NCBI RefSeq assembly: GCF_014851675.1
Contig: NZ_JACVAE010000003.1
Coordinates: forward strand, 571,284 to 635,283
Source: Rhizobium sp. ARZ01
GTDB taxonomy: Bacteria > Pseudomonadota > Alphaproteobacteria > Rhizobiales > Rhizobiaceae
Direction: 5' to 3'
DNA length: 64,000 nucleotides
Shown: in pieces, positions 1 to 8,981 of the stretch
Layout: each line of letters starts with the position of its first letter
How positions within the stretch are numbered: the stretch's first letter is position 1
The notes under the pieces: model-generated
Seen by the model: the letters and a program-made list of their open reading frames with translations, nothing else
Told to the model about the DNA's origin: nothing
Database searches by the model: none
Position numbers and translations under genes: made by a program

Positions 1-1
1 G

Positions 2-343
2 ACATTCGGAGGGCATAAGGGCTCGGCCCTCTCCACGATGGTGGAATTGCTGGCGGGACCGCTTATCGGAGGGATGACAAGCATGCAGTCGATGTCCTTC
101 GATGCCAACGCGAAGGCAGCGCCATGTCACGGCGAGCTTGTCATTGCGTTCAATCCAGTTCTGCTGGGAGGGGAGAGCACCGAGAACGACCAGGCGGCAG
201 AGGCGCTCTTTGCTGCAATTACAGATCAAGGGGCGAGGCTTCCGTCTGAAAGGCGGTATCGCGCACGACAGCGAACTTCGAATGAGGGTGTCAGGGTACC
301 CCGCGAGCTCTATGAGCGCATTCAAACCCTCCTCGGCGAGTGA
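2..343 (+). CDS. Ldh-family (malate/L-lactate/ureidoglycolate-type) NAD(P)-dependent dehydrogenase, C-terminal part
   Basis: The reading frame is open from base 2 and stops at 341-343, so the gene begins outside the window. The visible 113 residues begin with FGGHKGSALSTM and continue LLAGPLIGGMTS, the conserved C-terminal segment of the Ldh_2 oxidoreductase superfamily (malate/lactate dehydrogenase YlbC, ureidoglycolate dehydrogenase, delta1-piperideine-2-carboxylate reductase). These are cytosolic NAD(P)H enzymes with a fold unlike Rossmann dehydrogenases. Which substrate this one uses cannot be told from the tail. The protein ends at residues typical of the family, so the 3' end looks intact. 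The next gene is convergent. Confidence 0.8.
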   Translation, partial: TFGGHKGSALSTMVELLAGPLIGGMTSMQSMSFDANAKAAPCHGELVIAFNPVLLGGESTENDQAAEALFAAITDQGARLPSERRYRARQRTSNEGVRVPRELYERIQTLLGE

Positions 344-396
344 TGGCTGCCCGGTCGGGCTGTGCTCTGTTGGGCTTTGCGTCCGACGCGTGTTGA

Positions 397-1110
397 TCAC
401 ATCAATGAGGCATGCGCCGGCTCGTCGCGGCGCAGCCCGCTCGCGGTCCCAGCACCGACGATATCCCGCAGCACCGCGGCGGAATATTTGAAGTATTCAG
501 ACAGGATCGCCTTCATCACCATCGGTTGACCCAGCCAGTTTCCGTTCTTCAGATCGGAATTGATGACCGGGTAGGACAGGAACTCGGTTTGTTTATCGCT
601 GCGCCGCAGTTCGAGCAGGCTGCGCGGCATGTGGTAGTTGTTGGTGACAACCAGAACCTTGCTGTACCCGTGGTCGCTAATCCACTGCGCCGTCTCGTTG
701 GCGTTGCCAATCGTGTCCATCGCGTCATAGCCGATGTCGACGCAGCACTCGAAGAGCGTCGACGAACTTTGGGTGAACCTGCGGATCTGGTTGCCGCTGG
801 TTGCCGGATTGACGCCGGAGATCAGAAGACGTCTTCCCGCACCCTGCTTCAGAAGATCGATCGCCTGGTCGATCCGCTGGAAGCCTCCCGTCAGAACGAC
901 GATCGCATCGGCCTGCGGACGGCGCGGTGTTTCCATGGAGGCGACGGTCTCGGCGAAATAGAGGAAACCGCTGACCAGTAGGCCGCAGAAGATCAGCAAC
1001 AGAACGAGGAACAGGCGCACGAAGCGACGAATGGGGCGGATCCGCCAGCGTCTCGCTGGTGGTTTCCGGTCCTCCATCATCGCGTTTCTCGACTCGTCCA
1101 TTGCGACCAT
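397..1110 (-). CDS. YdcF/SanA-type DUF218 membrane-anchored protein
   Basis: A 237-residue protein with a short basic N-terminus, one membrane segment at about residues 30-52 (rich in L, V, F) and a periplasmic DUF218 domain. The domain shows the opening DAIVVLTGGFQR, a middle LLISGVNP and a later VVTNNYHMPRS, all hallmarks of the YdcF/SanA/ElyC family. Members affect envelope integrity, lipid carrier or vancomycin tolerance phenotypes, but the reaction is not established. The ATG at 1110 follows a GAGAGA Shine-Dalgarno-like stretch; two later ATGs are possible. It lies 70 bases downstream of ftsX on the same strand and could be the third gene of the ftsEX operon. Confidence 0.8.
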   Translation of the reverse strand: MVAMDESRNAMMEDRKPPARRWRIRPIRRFVRLFLVLLLIFCGLLVSGFLYFAETVASMETPRRPQADAIVVLTGGFQRIDQAIDLLKQGAGRRLLISGVNPATSGNQIRRFTQSSSTLFECCVDIGYDAMDTIGNANETAQWISDHGYSKVLVVTNNYHMPRSLLELRRSDKQTEFLSYPVINSDLKNGNWLGQPMVMKAILSEYFKYSAAVLRDIVGAGTASGLRRDEPAHASLM

Positions 1111-1180
1111 GATTCTCTCTCATAGCGCGCGATTGCGGCAAGGACGAGTCCGCTGCGGCACATTGGCACGGCGTGCTATT

Positions 1181-2191
1181 TCAAGTGTTCGGCAGACCAT
1201 CGGTCCGTGCGGGGTCGGAACGGATGCGGTCGATCTCGAAAATCGTGCGCATTACTGTAAAGCGCGCCGTCAGCGTCGTCAGAAGGGCAATGACGATCAT
1301 CGTTGCGCCGATGCCCAGATAGCCGCCGAGGCCGACCGAAAAAGCGCCGAACAACGCGGTTGCCTGGTCGCTCTCGGGGGTCGCGAGCGAATTGCTCTGC
1401 CAGTAGCCGGCTATGGCGAAGACGAGAGCTGCCAGCGCCCCTCCTGCAAACGAGCCCTTGAGGCTTATCTTGAGAAAATGCTTCTGGAACTCGGACGCCA
1501 CGAAACCCGCTTCCGCGCCGACGAAATGCAGCACCTCGATGATATGGCGATTGCCGGAGAGAGCGCCGCGCGTCGCGAAGATGACCGTCAGCACCATCGC
1601 CGTAAAGACGAGGATCAGGACGCCCGTGCCGATCCAGGCGGTCGTCTCCGCCATGGCGACCAGGCGGTTCACCCAGGTACGGTGATCGTCGAGGAAGGCC
1701 TGCGGGATCGTTTCTGTCAGCGCTTGCCGCATGGCGGTGAAATCGGGCGGATTGCGCTCGTCGATCGTGATGATGACAAGACGCGGCACCGGCAGTTCGT
1801 TGAGGTCCAGCCCTTCCCCGAGCCAGGGCTCGAGCAGCCTTGCTGTCGCCGCGCGATCGACGATCTGTCCATCCTTCGTGCCGGAGAATGTCAGGGCAAG
1901 GTCGCGCGCATCACGCAACGCCGCTTCCATGTCCAACTTGTCGTCCGGCTTGATCTGGATGGTGATCTCGCGCGAAATCTGGCTTTGCCAGCTCGCCGCC
2001 GTCGCTCGCACCATGCTGACGGCGCCATAGGTCAGGCAGGCCAGGAACGCCATGATGGCGATGACGCACATAAGCGCATTGCCGGAGACGTTTGCGGGCG
2101 GCACGATCGGGGCGGTGGGCCGCACACGCATCGGCGGCCGTTTCTCGGGAGCGCGCTCCTGCGCCCGATTGGGTCCGGTAGCCTCACTCAT
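1181..2191 (-). CDS. ftsX: cell division protein FtsX
   Basis: A 336-residue polytopic protein, membrane partner of FtsE. After a cytoplasmic N-terminus of about 35 residues there is one membrane helix near residues 38-60, a periplasmic loop of about 120 residues, then three helices in the last 150 residues, the standard FtsX topology. FtsEX sits at the divisome and passes ATP-driven conformational changes to periplasmic murein hydrolase activators. Its ATG overlaps the end of ftsE (ATGAGTGA, 8 bases), implying translational coupling. The N-terminal Pro/Arg-rich leader is typical for alphaproteobacterial members. Confidence 0.93.
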   Translation of the reverse strand: MSEATGPNRAQERAPEKRPPMRVRPTAPIVPPANVSGNALMCVIAIMAFLACLTYGAVSMVRATAASWQSQISREITIQIKPDDKLDMEAALRDARDLALTFSGTKDGQIVDRAATARLLEPWLGEGLDLNELPVPRLVIITIDERNPPDFTAMRQALTETIPQAFLDDHRTWVNRLVAMAETTAWIGTGVLILVFTAMVLTVIFATRGALSGNRHIIEVLHFVGAEAGFVASEFQKHFLKISLKGSFAGGALAALVFAIAGYWQSNSLATPESDQATALFGAFSVGLGGYLGIGATMIVIALLTTLTARFTVMRTIFEIDRIRSDPARTDGLPNT

Positions 2192-2843
2192 AGATGTCGA
2201 GCCGCCCTTGCGAGAGGATCATGCGCCGCGCCTCGACCTGATCCATTAGCGATAGGTCGTGGGTGGCGATTACAACCGCCGTACCGAGTCGGTTCAGTTC
2301 GAGGAACAGGCTGAGTAGCCGTCGTGCCATCGGTGGATCGACGTTGCCGGTCGGCTCGTCCGCCAAAAGCAACTCGGGGCGATCAATGAGCGCGCGTGCG
2401 ATTGCAGCGCGCTGCTTCTCCCCGCCCGACAGGACAGGGGGGAGTACGTTAATGCGTTCTCCGAGCCCCACCCATTTCAGAAGTTCCAGCACGTCGGCTC
2501 GATAGGAGGACTCTTCCTTGCCGCGAACCCTGAGCGGAAGGGCGACGTTCTCGTAGGTCGTCAGATGGTCGAGCAGCCGGAAATCCTGGAAGACGATGCC
2601 GATCCGGCGTCGCAGCATCGGCAATTCGTCGCGCGGGATCGTGGCGATGTCGCGATCGAATGTCCGCACGAGCCCGCGCGTAGGTTGCAGCGACAGAAAC
2701 AGAAGGCGTAACAGCGTCGTCTTTCCGGCGCCGGAGGGGCCGGTGAGGAACTGGAAGGATCGGCGCGGAATGTCGAAGGTGAGATCACGGAGGATTTCCG
2801 GACCCATCCCGTAGCGCAGACCGACATTCTCGAAATGTATCAA
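2184..2843 (-). CDS. ftsE: cell division ATP-binding protein FtsE
   Basis: ABC ATPase of the FtsEX complex. Using the TTG at 2843 the protein is 219 residues, the usual length, and opens MIHFENVGLRYG. Walker A is GPSGAGKT (about residues 35-42), the signature is LSGGEKQR, and Walker B is LLLADEP followed by TGNVDP. The frame stays open upstream to another TTG at 2915, which would add 24 non-conserved residues. I prefer 2843 because homology starts there, although its Shine-Dalgarno is poor, so the start is uncertain. It overlaps ftsX and is divergent from the gene at 3041. Confidence 0.92.
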   Translation of the reverse strand: MIHFENVGLRYGMGPEILRDLTFDIPRRSFQFLTGPSGAGKTTLLRLLFLSLQPTRGLVRTFDRDIATIPRDELPMLRRRIGIVFQDFRLLDHLTTYENVALPLRVRGKEESSYRADVLELLKWVGLGERINVLPPVLSGGEKQRAAIARALIDRPELLLADEPTGNVDPPMARRLLSLFLELNRLGTAVVIATHDLSLMDQVEARRMILSQGRLDIYE

Positions 2844-3040
2844 AGGGGTTATCCGGTTCTCGTCATTGGCTGCCACGTTGCGCGGTTTCGCTGCCCGCGG
2901 ATCGCACGGAATCAAGGCCCATCCAAGGCCGATTTCCGAAGCATTAACCAGTATGGTTTACGTTTCGTAAGGATTCGGTTCAATGCCCGACTTTTTGCGG
3001 GTGAATCTCTCTGCGTGAAGCAACGACAAGGAGAACCGCC

Positions 3041-3730
3041 ATGAGCGCATTCGGCGCGAGACGCGAAAGGAGCGCCACGATCGACTTGCTGCCGCCGGAA
3101 CCGGGCGTCCGCAAGCGCAATTTTGCCCCTGCCAGACCGAAATATGAGATTGTAGACGCTCATTTCGTTGTGCTTGCCGATGGGCCAGCGGCGCATGGCA
3201 CCGCTTACAATGACAACCATCGCCGTACCCGGTCACGGCAGGCTGTATTCGCTTCGCAAGCCGGCCGCTTGATCGCCAGAGGCCTTATCTGGATCATGCG
3301 CTCTGCGGAACGGCTTCTCCAGCTTCTGCCGCCACGCGCCTTCGGGGCCGTTGTCGCCGGCTGCTTCGTCGCCATGTTCTTCTTCGCCGGCGGCCTTTCG
3401 GCCTTGGCAACGGTCCTCGTAGGTGCTGAGCCAACCAGCGCGGTCGAAATCGCAGGCGTCACCTCTTCTCTCGACGATCGTGATGGCATGAAGGTGCTCT
3501 CGGTCTACGGTACGATACAAAACCGGTCCACCCATACCCGGGAAATGCCGACGATCGTCGTCGACGTCCTTGCGGGCGGCAAATCCATCGCGCGGCATCG
3601 AATCGAGCCGCAAGGGGGTAGCCTCCTGCCCGGCGCGAAGGATGCCTTTTCGTTGAGGCTTCCCCACGGCGGCTCAAATCTACCGAAAATCGCCATATCT
3701 CTGGAGCCGGCGGGTGCGTCTACGCGATGA
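3041..3730 (+). CDS. single-pass membrane protein, DUF3426-like C-terminal domain
   Basis: A 229-residue protein with a long polar, basic N-terminal half, one hydrophobic segment at about residues 105-130 and a C-terminal extracytoplasmic domain. In that domain the stretch VLSVYGTIQNRS followed by VDVLAGGKSIARHRIEP looks like the beta-sandwich of DUF3426/FxLYD domains. In many alphaproteobacteria a zinc-ribbon (MJ0042) plus DUF3426 protein lies beside ftsE, and this gene sits divergently in that slot. I see no CxxC zinc ribbon at the N-terminus, so the link is inference from position and the C-terminal domain. The ATG follows AAGGAGAA at good spacing. Confidence 0.6.
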   Translation: MSAFGARRERSATIDLLPPEPGVRKRNFAPARPKYEIVDAHFVVLADGPAAHGTAYNDNHRRTRSRQAVFASQAGRLIARGLIWIMRSAERLLQLLPPRAFGAVVAGCFVAMFFFAGGLSALATVLVGAEPTSAVEIAGVTSSLDDRDGMKVLSVYGTIQNRSTHTREMPTIVVDVLAGGKSIARHRIEPQGGSLLPGAKDAFSLRLPHGGSNLPKIAISLEPAGASTR

Positions 3731-3732
3731 GT

Positions 3733-3764
3733 ATGCTATGCGGCAGTCGGATGCGGCATAGCAT
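3733..3764. other. inverted repeat after the DUF3426-like gene
   Basis: ATGCTATGC at 3733-3741 is matched perfectly by GCATAGCAT at 3756-3764, a 9-bp stem with a 14-base loop starting two bases after the stop of the upstream gene. No T-tract follows on either side, so it is either a Rho-assisted 3' hairpin or part of the leader of hpt. Confidence 0.4.
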
Positions 3765-3847
3765 CGCTCATGCATGGCCCTGAAACCCGGAAGGATGTCG
3801 GGTCCATGTGCGGCGTAGTGGAACCAGACGGCATGGAGCAGGTCGCA

Positions 3848-4393
3848 ATGCAGGTAGTGCGCGGAAAGAAGATCGAAACACTTTACAGCGCTGAGCAGAT
3901 TGCCAGGCGCAATGCCGAGATGGCCGCCGCAATCAAGGCCGGTCCGACCCACGATCTTCTCGTCATCTCGATCCTGAAGGGTTCCTTCATCTTCGCGGCT
4001 GATCTGATTCGTGCGATGCATGCCACGGGCCTTGCACCGGAGGTCGAGTTTGTGACGCTATCCAGCTATGGCAAGGGCACAAAGTCGCAGGGCGTGAAGA
4101 TCGTCAAGGATATCGACAGCGATGTGCATGGCCGGGACATCTTGCTGATCGACGATATTCTCGAATCTGGCCGCACGCTGCACTTCGCCAAGGAACTGTT
4201 GCTTGAACGCGGAGCGCGCCACGTCACGATCGCTGTTCTGCTCGACAAGAGCGTGAAGCGTGAAATGGATCTGGAGGCCGACTATGTCGGCTTCGAGTGC
4301 CCGGATCACTTCGTCGTCGGCTATGGGATGGATGCGGCTTACGCCTTCCGTGAACTGCCTTTCGTCGGTGTCGTTACAGGTGACGCCGAGTAG
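3848..4393 (+). CDS. hpt: hypoxanthine phosphoribosyltransferase
   Basis: Cytosolic purine-salvage enzyme that makes IMP from hypoxanthine and PRPP (often guanine as well). The PRPP-binding motif ILLIDDILESGRT is intact, preceded by the family segment VISILKGSFIFAADL with the PPi-binding loop LKGS. The C-terminal part has FVVGYGMD, where the family contacts the purine base. The frame is open upstream, but the ATG at 3848 gives 181 residues, the normal size, and is preceded by GGAG at suitable distance; an ATG at 3833 is an alternative. It stands alone, 137 bases before cpdR on the same strand. Confidence 0.92.
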   Translation: MQVVRGKKIETLYSAEQIARRNAEMAAAIKAGPTHDLLVISILKGSFIFAADLIRAMHATGLAPEVEFVTLSSYGKGTKSQGVKIVKDIDSDVHGRDILLIDDILESGRTLHFAKELLLERGARHVTIAVLLDKSVKREMDLEADYVGFECPDHFVVGYGMDAAYAFRELPFVGVVTGDAE

Positions 4394-4529
4394 GCACGTC
4401 GCATTTCCCTCTTCGCCGTTTACCGATCGCAAACGAAACTCTGGTCATGTCTGAGCTTCGACAATGGCAACGGGTGGCGCGATCCGGTGCCCCACGGACA
4501 AAGCCGCAAGGCGGCTCGAAGAGGACACC

Positions 4530-4889
4530 ATGGCGAGAATTCTAATCACCGAAGACGAGGATTCGCTTCGCATTTTCGTTGCGCGGGCACTGCGGCTCGA
4601 TGGGCACGACACGGTGGAGGCCGCCGACGGTGCGCAAGGGCTCGAGACCTTGTCGGAAGGCGGATTCGACCTGCTTTTGTCGGATATCCGCATGCCGGTG
4701 ATGGACGGAATCGAACTTGCCCACAAGGCAGCTGACGCCCATCCGAACCTTAAGATTCTGCTGATGACCGGCTATGCCGAGCAGCGCGAACGCGCGGAAG
4801 ATCTCGCCGAGAAAATCATCGACGTCGTCGCAAAGCCCTTCAGTCTGCCGGACATCCGCACTGCCGTCGCCCGCGCTCTGGCGGCTTGA
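4530..4889 (+). CDS. cpdR: single-domain response regulator CpdR
   Basis: A 119-residue stand-alone receiver domain. The acidic pocket is TEDED near residues 7-11, the phosphoacceptor is Asp52 in LLLSDIRMP, the switch Thr lies in LLMTGY and the conserved Lys is in VVAKPFS. The sequence closely matches CpdR of Caulobacter and Rhizobiales, which in its unphosphorylated form brings substrates to the ClpXP protease at the pole and couples the CckA-ChpT phosphorelay to cell-cycle proteolysis. The protein ends in Ala-Ala, as ClpXP substrates often do. The ATG at 4530 is preceded by GAGGA; the upstream in-frame extension has no similarity to the family. Confidence 0.9.
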   Translation: MARILITEDEDSLRIFVARALRLDGHDTVEAADGAQGLETLSEGGFDLLLSDIRMPVMDGIELAHKAADAHPNLKILLMTGYAEQRERAEDLAEKIIDVVAKPFSLPDIRTAVARALAA

Positions 4890-4897
4890 AGAAAGGC

Positions 4898-4921
4898 GGC
4901 GGGGTAGTGCTTATCCCCGCC
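4898..4921. terminator. possible bidirectional terminator hairpin between cpdR and the DUF4175 gene
   Basis: GGCGGGG at 4898-4904 pairs with CCCCGCC at 4915-4921 across a 10-base loop, in the 58-base gap between convergent genes. The flanks have AAA on the left and only TT on the right, so any terminator would be weak; position is the main argument. Confidence 0.45.
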
Positions 4922-4947
4922 CTTGATCCGGTCGAGCGCATTGAACA

Positions 4948-7557
4948 TCAATTGATGCCCAGCAGGCGCTCGAGATAATTGCGCTCCATCACCGGCGCAT
5001 TGCCGGTTCCGAGGCGGCGGCGGATTTCATCCAGGATCTCGCGCGCCCGCTGGATATCGATCTCCTCGGGTACGCGGGTACGGCCGTCATAGTCCGGACC
5101 TTGTGCGCTGTCCGGACGTTCCCGCCCAAGTGGATCACGGCCGGCCTGGTTCATCTGCGGCTGACCCTCACCCGGTCCCCCCGGCGACATGGCCTGCATT
5201 TGGCTCATCATGTCCTGCGCCCCCTGGCGCAGCGCTTCAAGCGCCCGGCCCTGGCTTCCGACGGCAGGTTCGCCTTCCCCCTTGCCAAGGGATTCGGAGG
5301 CGCCTTTCATCTCGCGACCAGCCTCGCCAAAGCCCTTGCCGGGATCGATGCCCATTTCCTTGAGGCTTTTCTGCAACTCGCCAAGCTGTTTGCCAAGCGC
5401 ATCCTGCTCGGCCTTCAGGTCCTTCAGGGCCTGGCGCAGTTCTTCCGCGGTCATCTTGTCAGTCGGGGAGTTGCCGGGCTGTTGTTCGTTGCCCTGGTCG
5501 CCTGGTTGATCGAATAGCTCATCTTCGCCCGGCAAGGGCTCGCCGAATTGCTGCAGGCGTTCCTGCAGCGCTTGATCGAAGTTGAAGGTCTGGTCCATCA
5601 GTTTCTGCTGGTCCTGCATCAGCCTGCCGAGCTTGTCCATCTGCTGGCGCATCGCGTCTGACTGCTGGCCCTGTTGCTGCTGTTGCGGTCGGCCCGCCTG
5701 CAGGTTGTTCAGCATGCGTTGCATTTCGGCAAGAAGCTGCCGGGCCTGGTCCTTTGCGCCTGAGCGGGCCAGATTCTCGATCTGGTCCATCATCCGTTCC
5801 AGGTCCTGCTGACGCAGGATCTGGCCTTGCTGCGCATGCTGCTGCATCTGGCCGTTCTTTTCGGCCTGGCGCGCCAGTTCCTGCATGTAGGCCTGCATGG
5901 CTTCGCGCAGTTCCTGCATCAGCTTGGCGATTTCCTCGTCGGGTGCATTGCGCTCAAGTGCGTCGGACAGGGCCTGCTGTGCCTCGCGCAGGCGTCGGTC
6001 GGCGAGCGAGAGATTGCCGTCCTCGATGCCAAGAGCGATCTCCCACAAATAGTCCGCCGTCTCGCGCAACTGATCGTCGTTGCGGGCGAGCTTCATGCGC
6101 TCCTGAGCCGACTTGATCAGCAGGAAATGTGTGAGGTTGGGGATCGTCTCCTCCGGCCGCAGCATCAGCGCTTCGCTGAGCGTGATTGCGCGCGGCAACT
6201 GATTGGCATCAAGCGCAAACGTCTGCCGTTGCTCGGCGACCGCTGCGGCAAGCGGCTCAAAGAAGACCTTCGCCGGCAGGATCATTTCCTGCGGCTGGCT
6301 GCGCCCTTCCTGCCCGGCGGCATCGCGAGCGACCAGGGTTATTCGTACCCGCTTTCCAGCCAGCGGGTGCTCGGTGAGATTGCGGCTTGTCGTGCCCTTT
6401 GCGTCACGGGCGTTCCGTCGCGGCAGGTCAAGACGATAGTCCGGCAGCGGATAGAGCGGCCGTGCGTCCTTGGCGGGCGGCTCAACCGGAATGATCTCGG
6501 CATGCGCGTCCTGGATGCCGTAGTCGTCCTTGGCGATGAAGCTGACTTCCAGCGCGGAAGCTGCGGTCTTTCGCGGCAGGCCGTTGAAGGCGATCTCGGG
6601 CACGCGATCCGGGATGATGTTGAAGGTCCACTGGCGCCCGTCAAGCGTCAATGTCCCGTCCTTGACGATCTTGAAGTGCAGCGTCTTGGGCAGGCTCGTT
6701 TCTGGCGGTGCTTCCTGAATGGCATCGGTGGCTACTTTGTCCGACGGCTGCCCGGCCTCCTTGGGCCGAATCGCCACGGCTTCCTCGCCCTCAGGCTTGT
6801 AGGAAACGCTGTCATCGCCGCTACCGCCGGTAATGCGCACCGTCAGTTCGCTGAACTGGGGAATGCGCTGCGGATCGTTGTTCACCTCGGTGGTGCCGGT
6901 CAGGAAGATCGGCGCGCGACCGGTATGGGCGGGCGGCGTCACCCACGCATCGATGCGAATGTCGGGCTTATCCGCCGACGGCTGTCTGACCGTTACGATA
7001 TCGGACAGAAGTCCGGCCCGATTGGAATAGGAAAAGGCAAAGGCGACAGCCAGGAGAAGCATCGGTATGGCGCGAAGGCCGTAGCGGTCGTGGCGGGCGA
7101 TATCGGGGCGCGGAAAGCCGGTCTGAAGAGCGCCGATCATGCGGGCCATGCGTGCCTGGTGCTCACGCCAGAGTGCATCGGCCACCGGCCCGCCGCGGAC
7201 CGGGCGGTCGGCTTGAACCCGTATTGCTTGATGAACGAGGTCGTTTCGTTCTTCCAGCATACGGTCGGCCCGGTCGACCTGCGGCCAAACGGAATGCCTG
7301 AGCCGAGCCACGAGCAAGACAAGCCCGATCCCGAAAGCGGCAAGGGTGGCGACGTGCAGCCATGCGGGCGCATGTCGGAAATAGCCAAACCATGTCAGCG
7401 CGAGCAAACTCGCCACGAGCAGGATTAGGGGCAGTAGTTTCGGGAGAATGCTTTCGGTGAAGAGAACTGCGCGCGCCAGAACACGCTTGCGGTTCAGCCG
7501 CGCGGCGAGATTGTCGCCATGTTCCCTGCCGGAGGCGTAATTCGCGTCTTCGTGCAT
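4948..7557 (-). CDS. TIGR02302 / DUF4175 large membrane protein
   Basis: A roughly 869-residue protein of a Rhizobiales-enriched family with no proven function. It has two or three membrane helices in the first 190 residues (LPLILLVASLLALTW, VATLAAFGIGLVLLV and IPMLLLAVAFAFSY), then a beta-rich periplasmic region of about 250 residues. A very Gln/Glu-rich coiled-coil half follows with runs such as QQQQQGQQSD and repeated LRQALKDL-type heptads. The C-terminus is conserved (ILDEIRRRLG...YLERLLGI). I chose the ATG at 7557 (preceded by GAGGA); an ATG at 7614 would add 19 residues. It sits 143 bases downstream of lysA on the same strand. Confidence 0.85.
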   Translation of the reverse strand: MHEDANYASGREHGDNLAARLNRKRVLARAVLFTESILPKLLPLILLVASLLALTWFGYFRHAPAWLHVATLAAFGIGLVLLVARLRHSVWPQVDRADRMLEERNDLVHQAIRVQADRPVRGGPVADALWREHQARMARMIGALQTGFPRPDIARHDRYGLRAIPMLLLAVAFAFSYSNRAGLLSDIVTVRQPSADKPDIRIDAWVTPPAHTGRAPIFLTGTTEVNNDPQRIPQFSELTVRITGGSGDDSVSYKPEGEEAVAIRPKEAGQPSDKVATDAIQEAPPETSLPKTLHFKIVKDGTLTLDGRQWTFNIIPDRVPEIAFNGLPRKTAASALEVSFIAKDDYGIQDAHAEIIPVEPPAKDARPLYPLPDYRLDLPRRNARDAKGTTSRNLTEHPLAGKRVRITLVARDAAGQEGRSQPQEMILPAKVFFEPLAAAVAEQRQTFALDANQLPRAITLSEALMLRPEETIPNLTHFLLIKSAQERMKLARNDDQLRETADYLWEIALGIEDGNLSLADRRLREAQQALSDALERNAPDEEIAKLMQELREAMQAYMQELARQAEKNGQMQQHAQQGQILRQQDLERMMDQIENLARSGAKDQARQLLAEMQRMLNNLQAGRPQQQQQGQQSDAMRQQMDKLGRLMQDQQKLMDQTFNFDQALQERLQQFGEPLPGEDELFDQPGDQGNEQQPGNSPTDKMTAEELRQALKDLKAEQDALGKQLGELQKSLKEMGIDPGKGFGEAGREMKGASESLGKGEGEPAVGSQGRALEALRQGAQDMMSQMQAMSPGGPGEGQPQMNQAGRDPLGRERPDSAQGPDYDGRTRVPEEIDIQRAREILDEIRRRLGTGNAPVMERNYLERLLGIN

Positions 7558-7700
7558 CAGTCCTCGCATGCCTGCAGGCCCGTTCGGGCGCCAGCGTCGC
7601 GAAGAGGATAGCATCCTTTGTGGCCAAGGCGAGGGCGCGCTCGAAAACGTGATCGTTTTCCCGCGCCGTCGTCGCGTCTGTAAGGCCGCTCAGGGTCCGC

Positions 7701-8969
7701 TCAGGCCAGCCAGCCGGGTACGGAGTCGAGGCCGATCAGGTCTTCGTAGGTGAGACGAGGGCGAACGACGTGGAAGCGGTCTCCCTTGACCAGGACCTCC
7801 GGCACCAGCAGGCGGGAATTGTAGGTTCCGGCCTGCACAGCCCCATAAGCGCCAGCCGATCCGACCGCGATCAGGTCGCCGGGCTTGGGCATCGCCATCT
7901 CGCGGTCCAAAGCCAGATAGTCGCCGGTCTCGCAGACGGGACCCACGACGTCGGCGCGGATGCGCGGGGCATTTGCCGCCGAAATCACCACGGGTCTGAT
8001 CTCGTGCCAAGCCTCGTAGAGCGTCGGGCGGATCAGGTCGTTCATGGCCGCATCGACGATGACGAAGGTCTTCTCTCCGCCGTCCTTCACATAGATAACT
8101 TCAGTGACCAGGATGCCGGCATTGCCGACGATCAGACGACCGGGCTCGGTGACGATCTTGCAATCGAGACCCTTGAGTTCTTTCTTGACGATCTCCGCAT
8201 AGGCGTCCGGCAGCGGCGGCGGGGAGTTGTCGCTCTTGTACGGAATGCCAAGACCGCCGCCGACATCGACGTGATCGATCGTGTGGCCATCGGCGCGCAG
8301 CGTGTGCACCAGTTCGCGCAGCAGACGAAAGGCATCCTCGAAGGGCTGCAGTTCGGTGATCTGGCTGCCGATGTGCATATCGATGCCGGTCACCTTGATA
8401 CCCGGCAGCTTCGCCGCATGGGCATAGACAGCGCGTGCGCGCTCCCAGGAGATGCCGAACTTGTTCTCCTTCTTGCCCGTCGAGATCTTGGCGTGCGTGC
8501 GTGCGTCGACGTCCGGATTGATGCGGAACGAGACGTGCGCCTGCTTGCCTGCCTTGACGGCGCGAGTATTCAAAACTTCGAGCTCCGGCTCGGATTCGAC
8601 GTTGAAGCAATAGATCCCCGCCTCGAGGCCGAGGTCCATTTCGCGGACCGTCTTGCCAACGCCGGAGAACATGATGCGCGAAGCCGGGATGCCGGCAGCA
8701 AGCGCGCGTCGCAATTCACCTTCGGAAACGACGTCCACACCCGCACCGAGCCGCGCGAGCGTTTTCAGCACGGCCTGGTTCGAGTTCGCTTTCATCGCAT
8801 AGCAGACGAGCGCATCGATGCCGTCGAACGCCTTGGAAAAGACCTTGAAGTGACGCTCGAGCGTTGCTGTCGAATAGCAATAGAAGGGCGTGCCGACCGC
8901 CTTGGCGATCTCGGGAACGGGTACATCCTCGGCGAAGAGAACGCCGTCACGATATTCGAAGTGGTTCAC
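7701..8969 (-). CDS. lysA: diaminopimelate decarboxylase
   Basis: PLP enzyme that converts meso-diaminopimelate to L-lysine, the last step of the DAP pathway. At 422 residues it has normal length. The PLP lysine is Lys60 in VCYAMKANSN; the glycine-rich phosphate loop is DVGGGLGIPY; the EPGR motif and the GPVCETGD segment, which supplies the Cys and acidic residue of the second active-site half, are all present. It follows lptM by 12 bases, a pairing seen widely in alphaproteobacteria, so the two are probably co-transcribed. Confidence 0.96.
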   Translation of the reverse strand: MNHFEYRDGVLFAEDVPVPEIAKAVGTPFYCYSTATLERHFKVFSKAFDGIDALVCYAMKANSNQAVLKTLARLGAGVDVVSEGELRRALAAGIPASRIMFSGVGKTVREMDLGLEAGIYCFNVESEPELEVLNTRAVKAGKQAHVSFRINPDVDARTHAKISTGKKENKFGISWERARAVYAHAAKLPGIKVTGIDMHIGSQITELQPFEDAFRLLRELVHTLRADGHTIDHVDVGGGLGIPYKSDNSPPPLPDAYAEIVKKELKGLDCKIVTEPGRLIVGNAGILVTEVIYVKDGGEKTFVIVDAAMNDLIRPTLYEAWHEIRPVVISAANAPRIRADVVGPVCETGDYLALDREMAMPKPGDLIAVGSAGAYGAVQAGTYNSRLLVPEVLVKGDRFHVVRPRLTYEDLIGLDSVPGWLA

Positions 8970-8981
8970 GTGTCTTATCCG

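Noticed and set aside
1031..2314. Long plus-strand frame of 427 residues opposite ftsX/ftsE
   Set aside because: It is Arg/Gly-rich antisense reading of ftsX and ftsE with no family motif; such frames are common in high-GC DNA.
2944..2960. TTAA...TTTA near the ftsE/DUF3426 promoters as a CtrA site
   Set aside because: The spacing is nine bases rather than seven.
5827..7428. 533-residue plus-strand frame opposite the DUF4175 gene
   Set aside because: Antisense to a recognised protein, no ribosome site and no recognisable domain.
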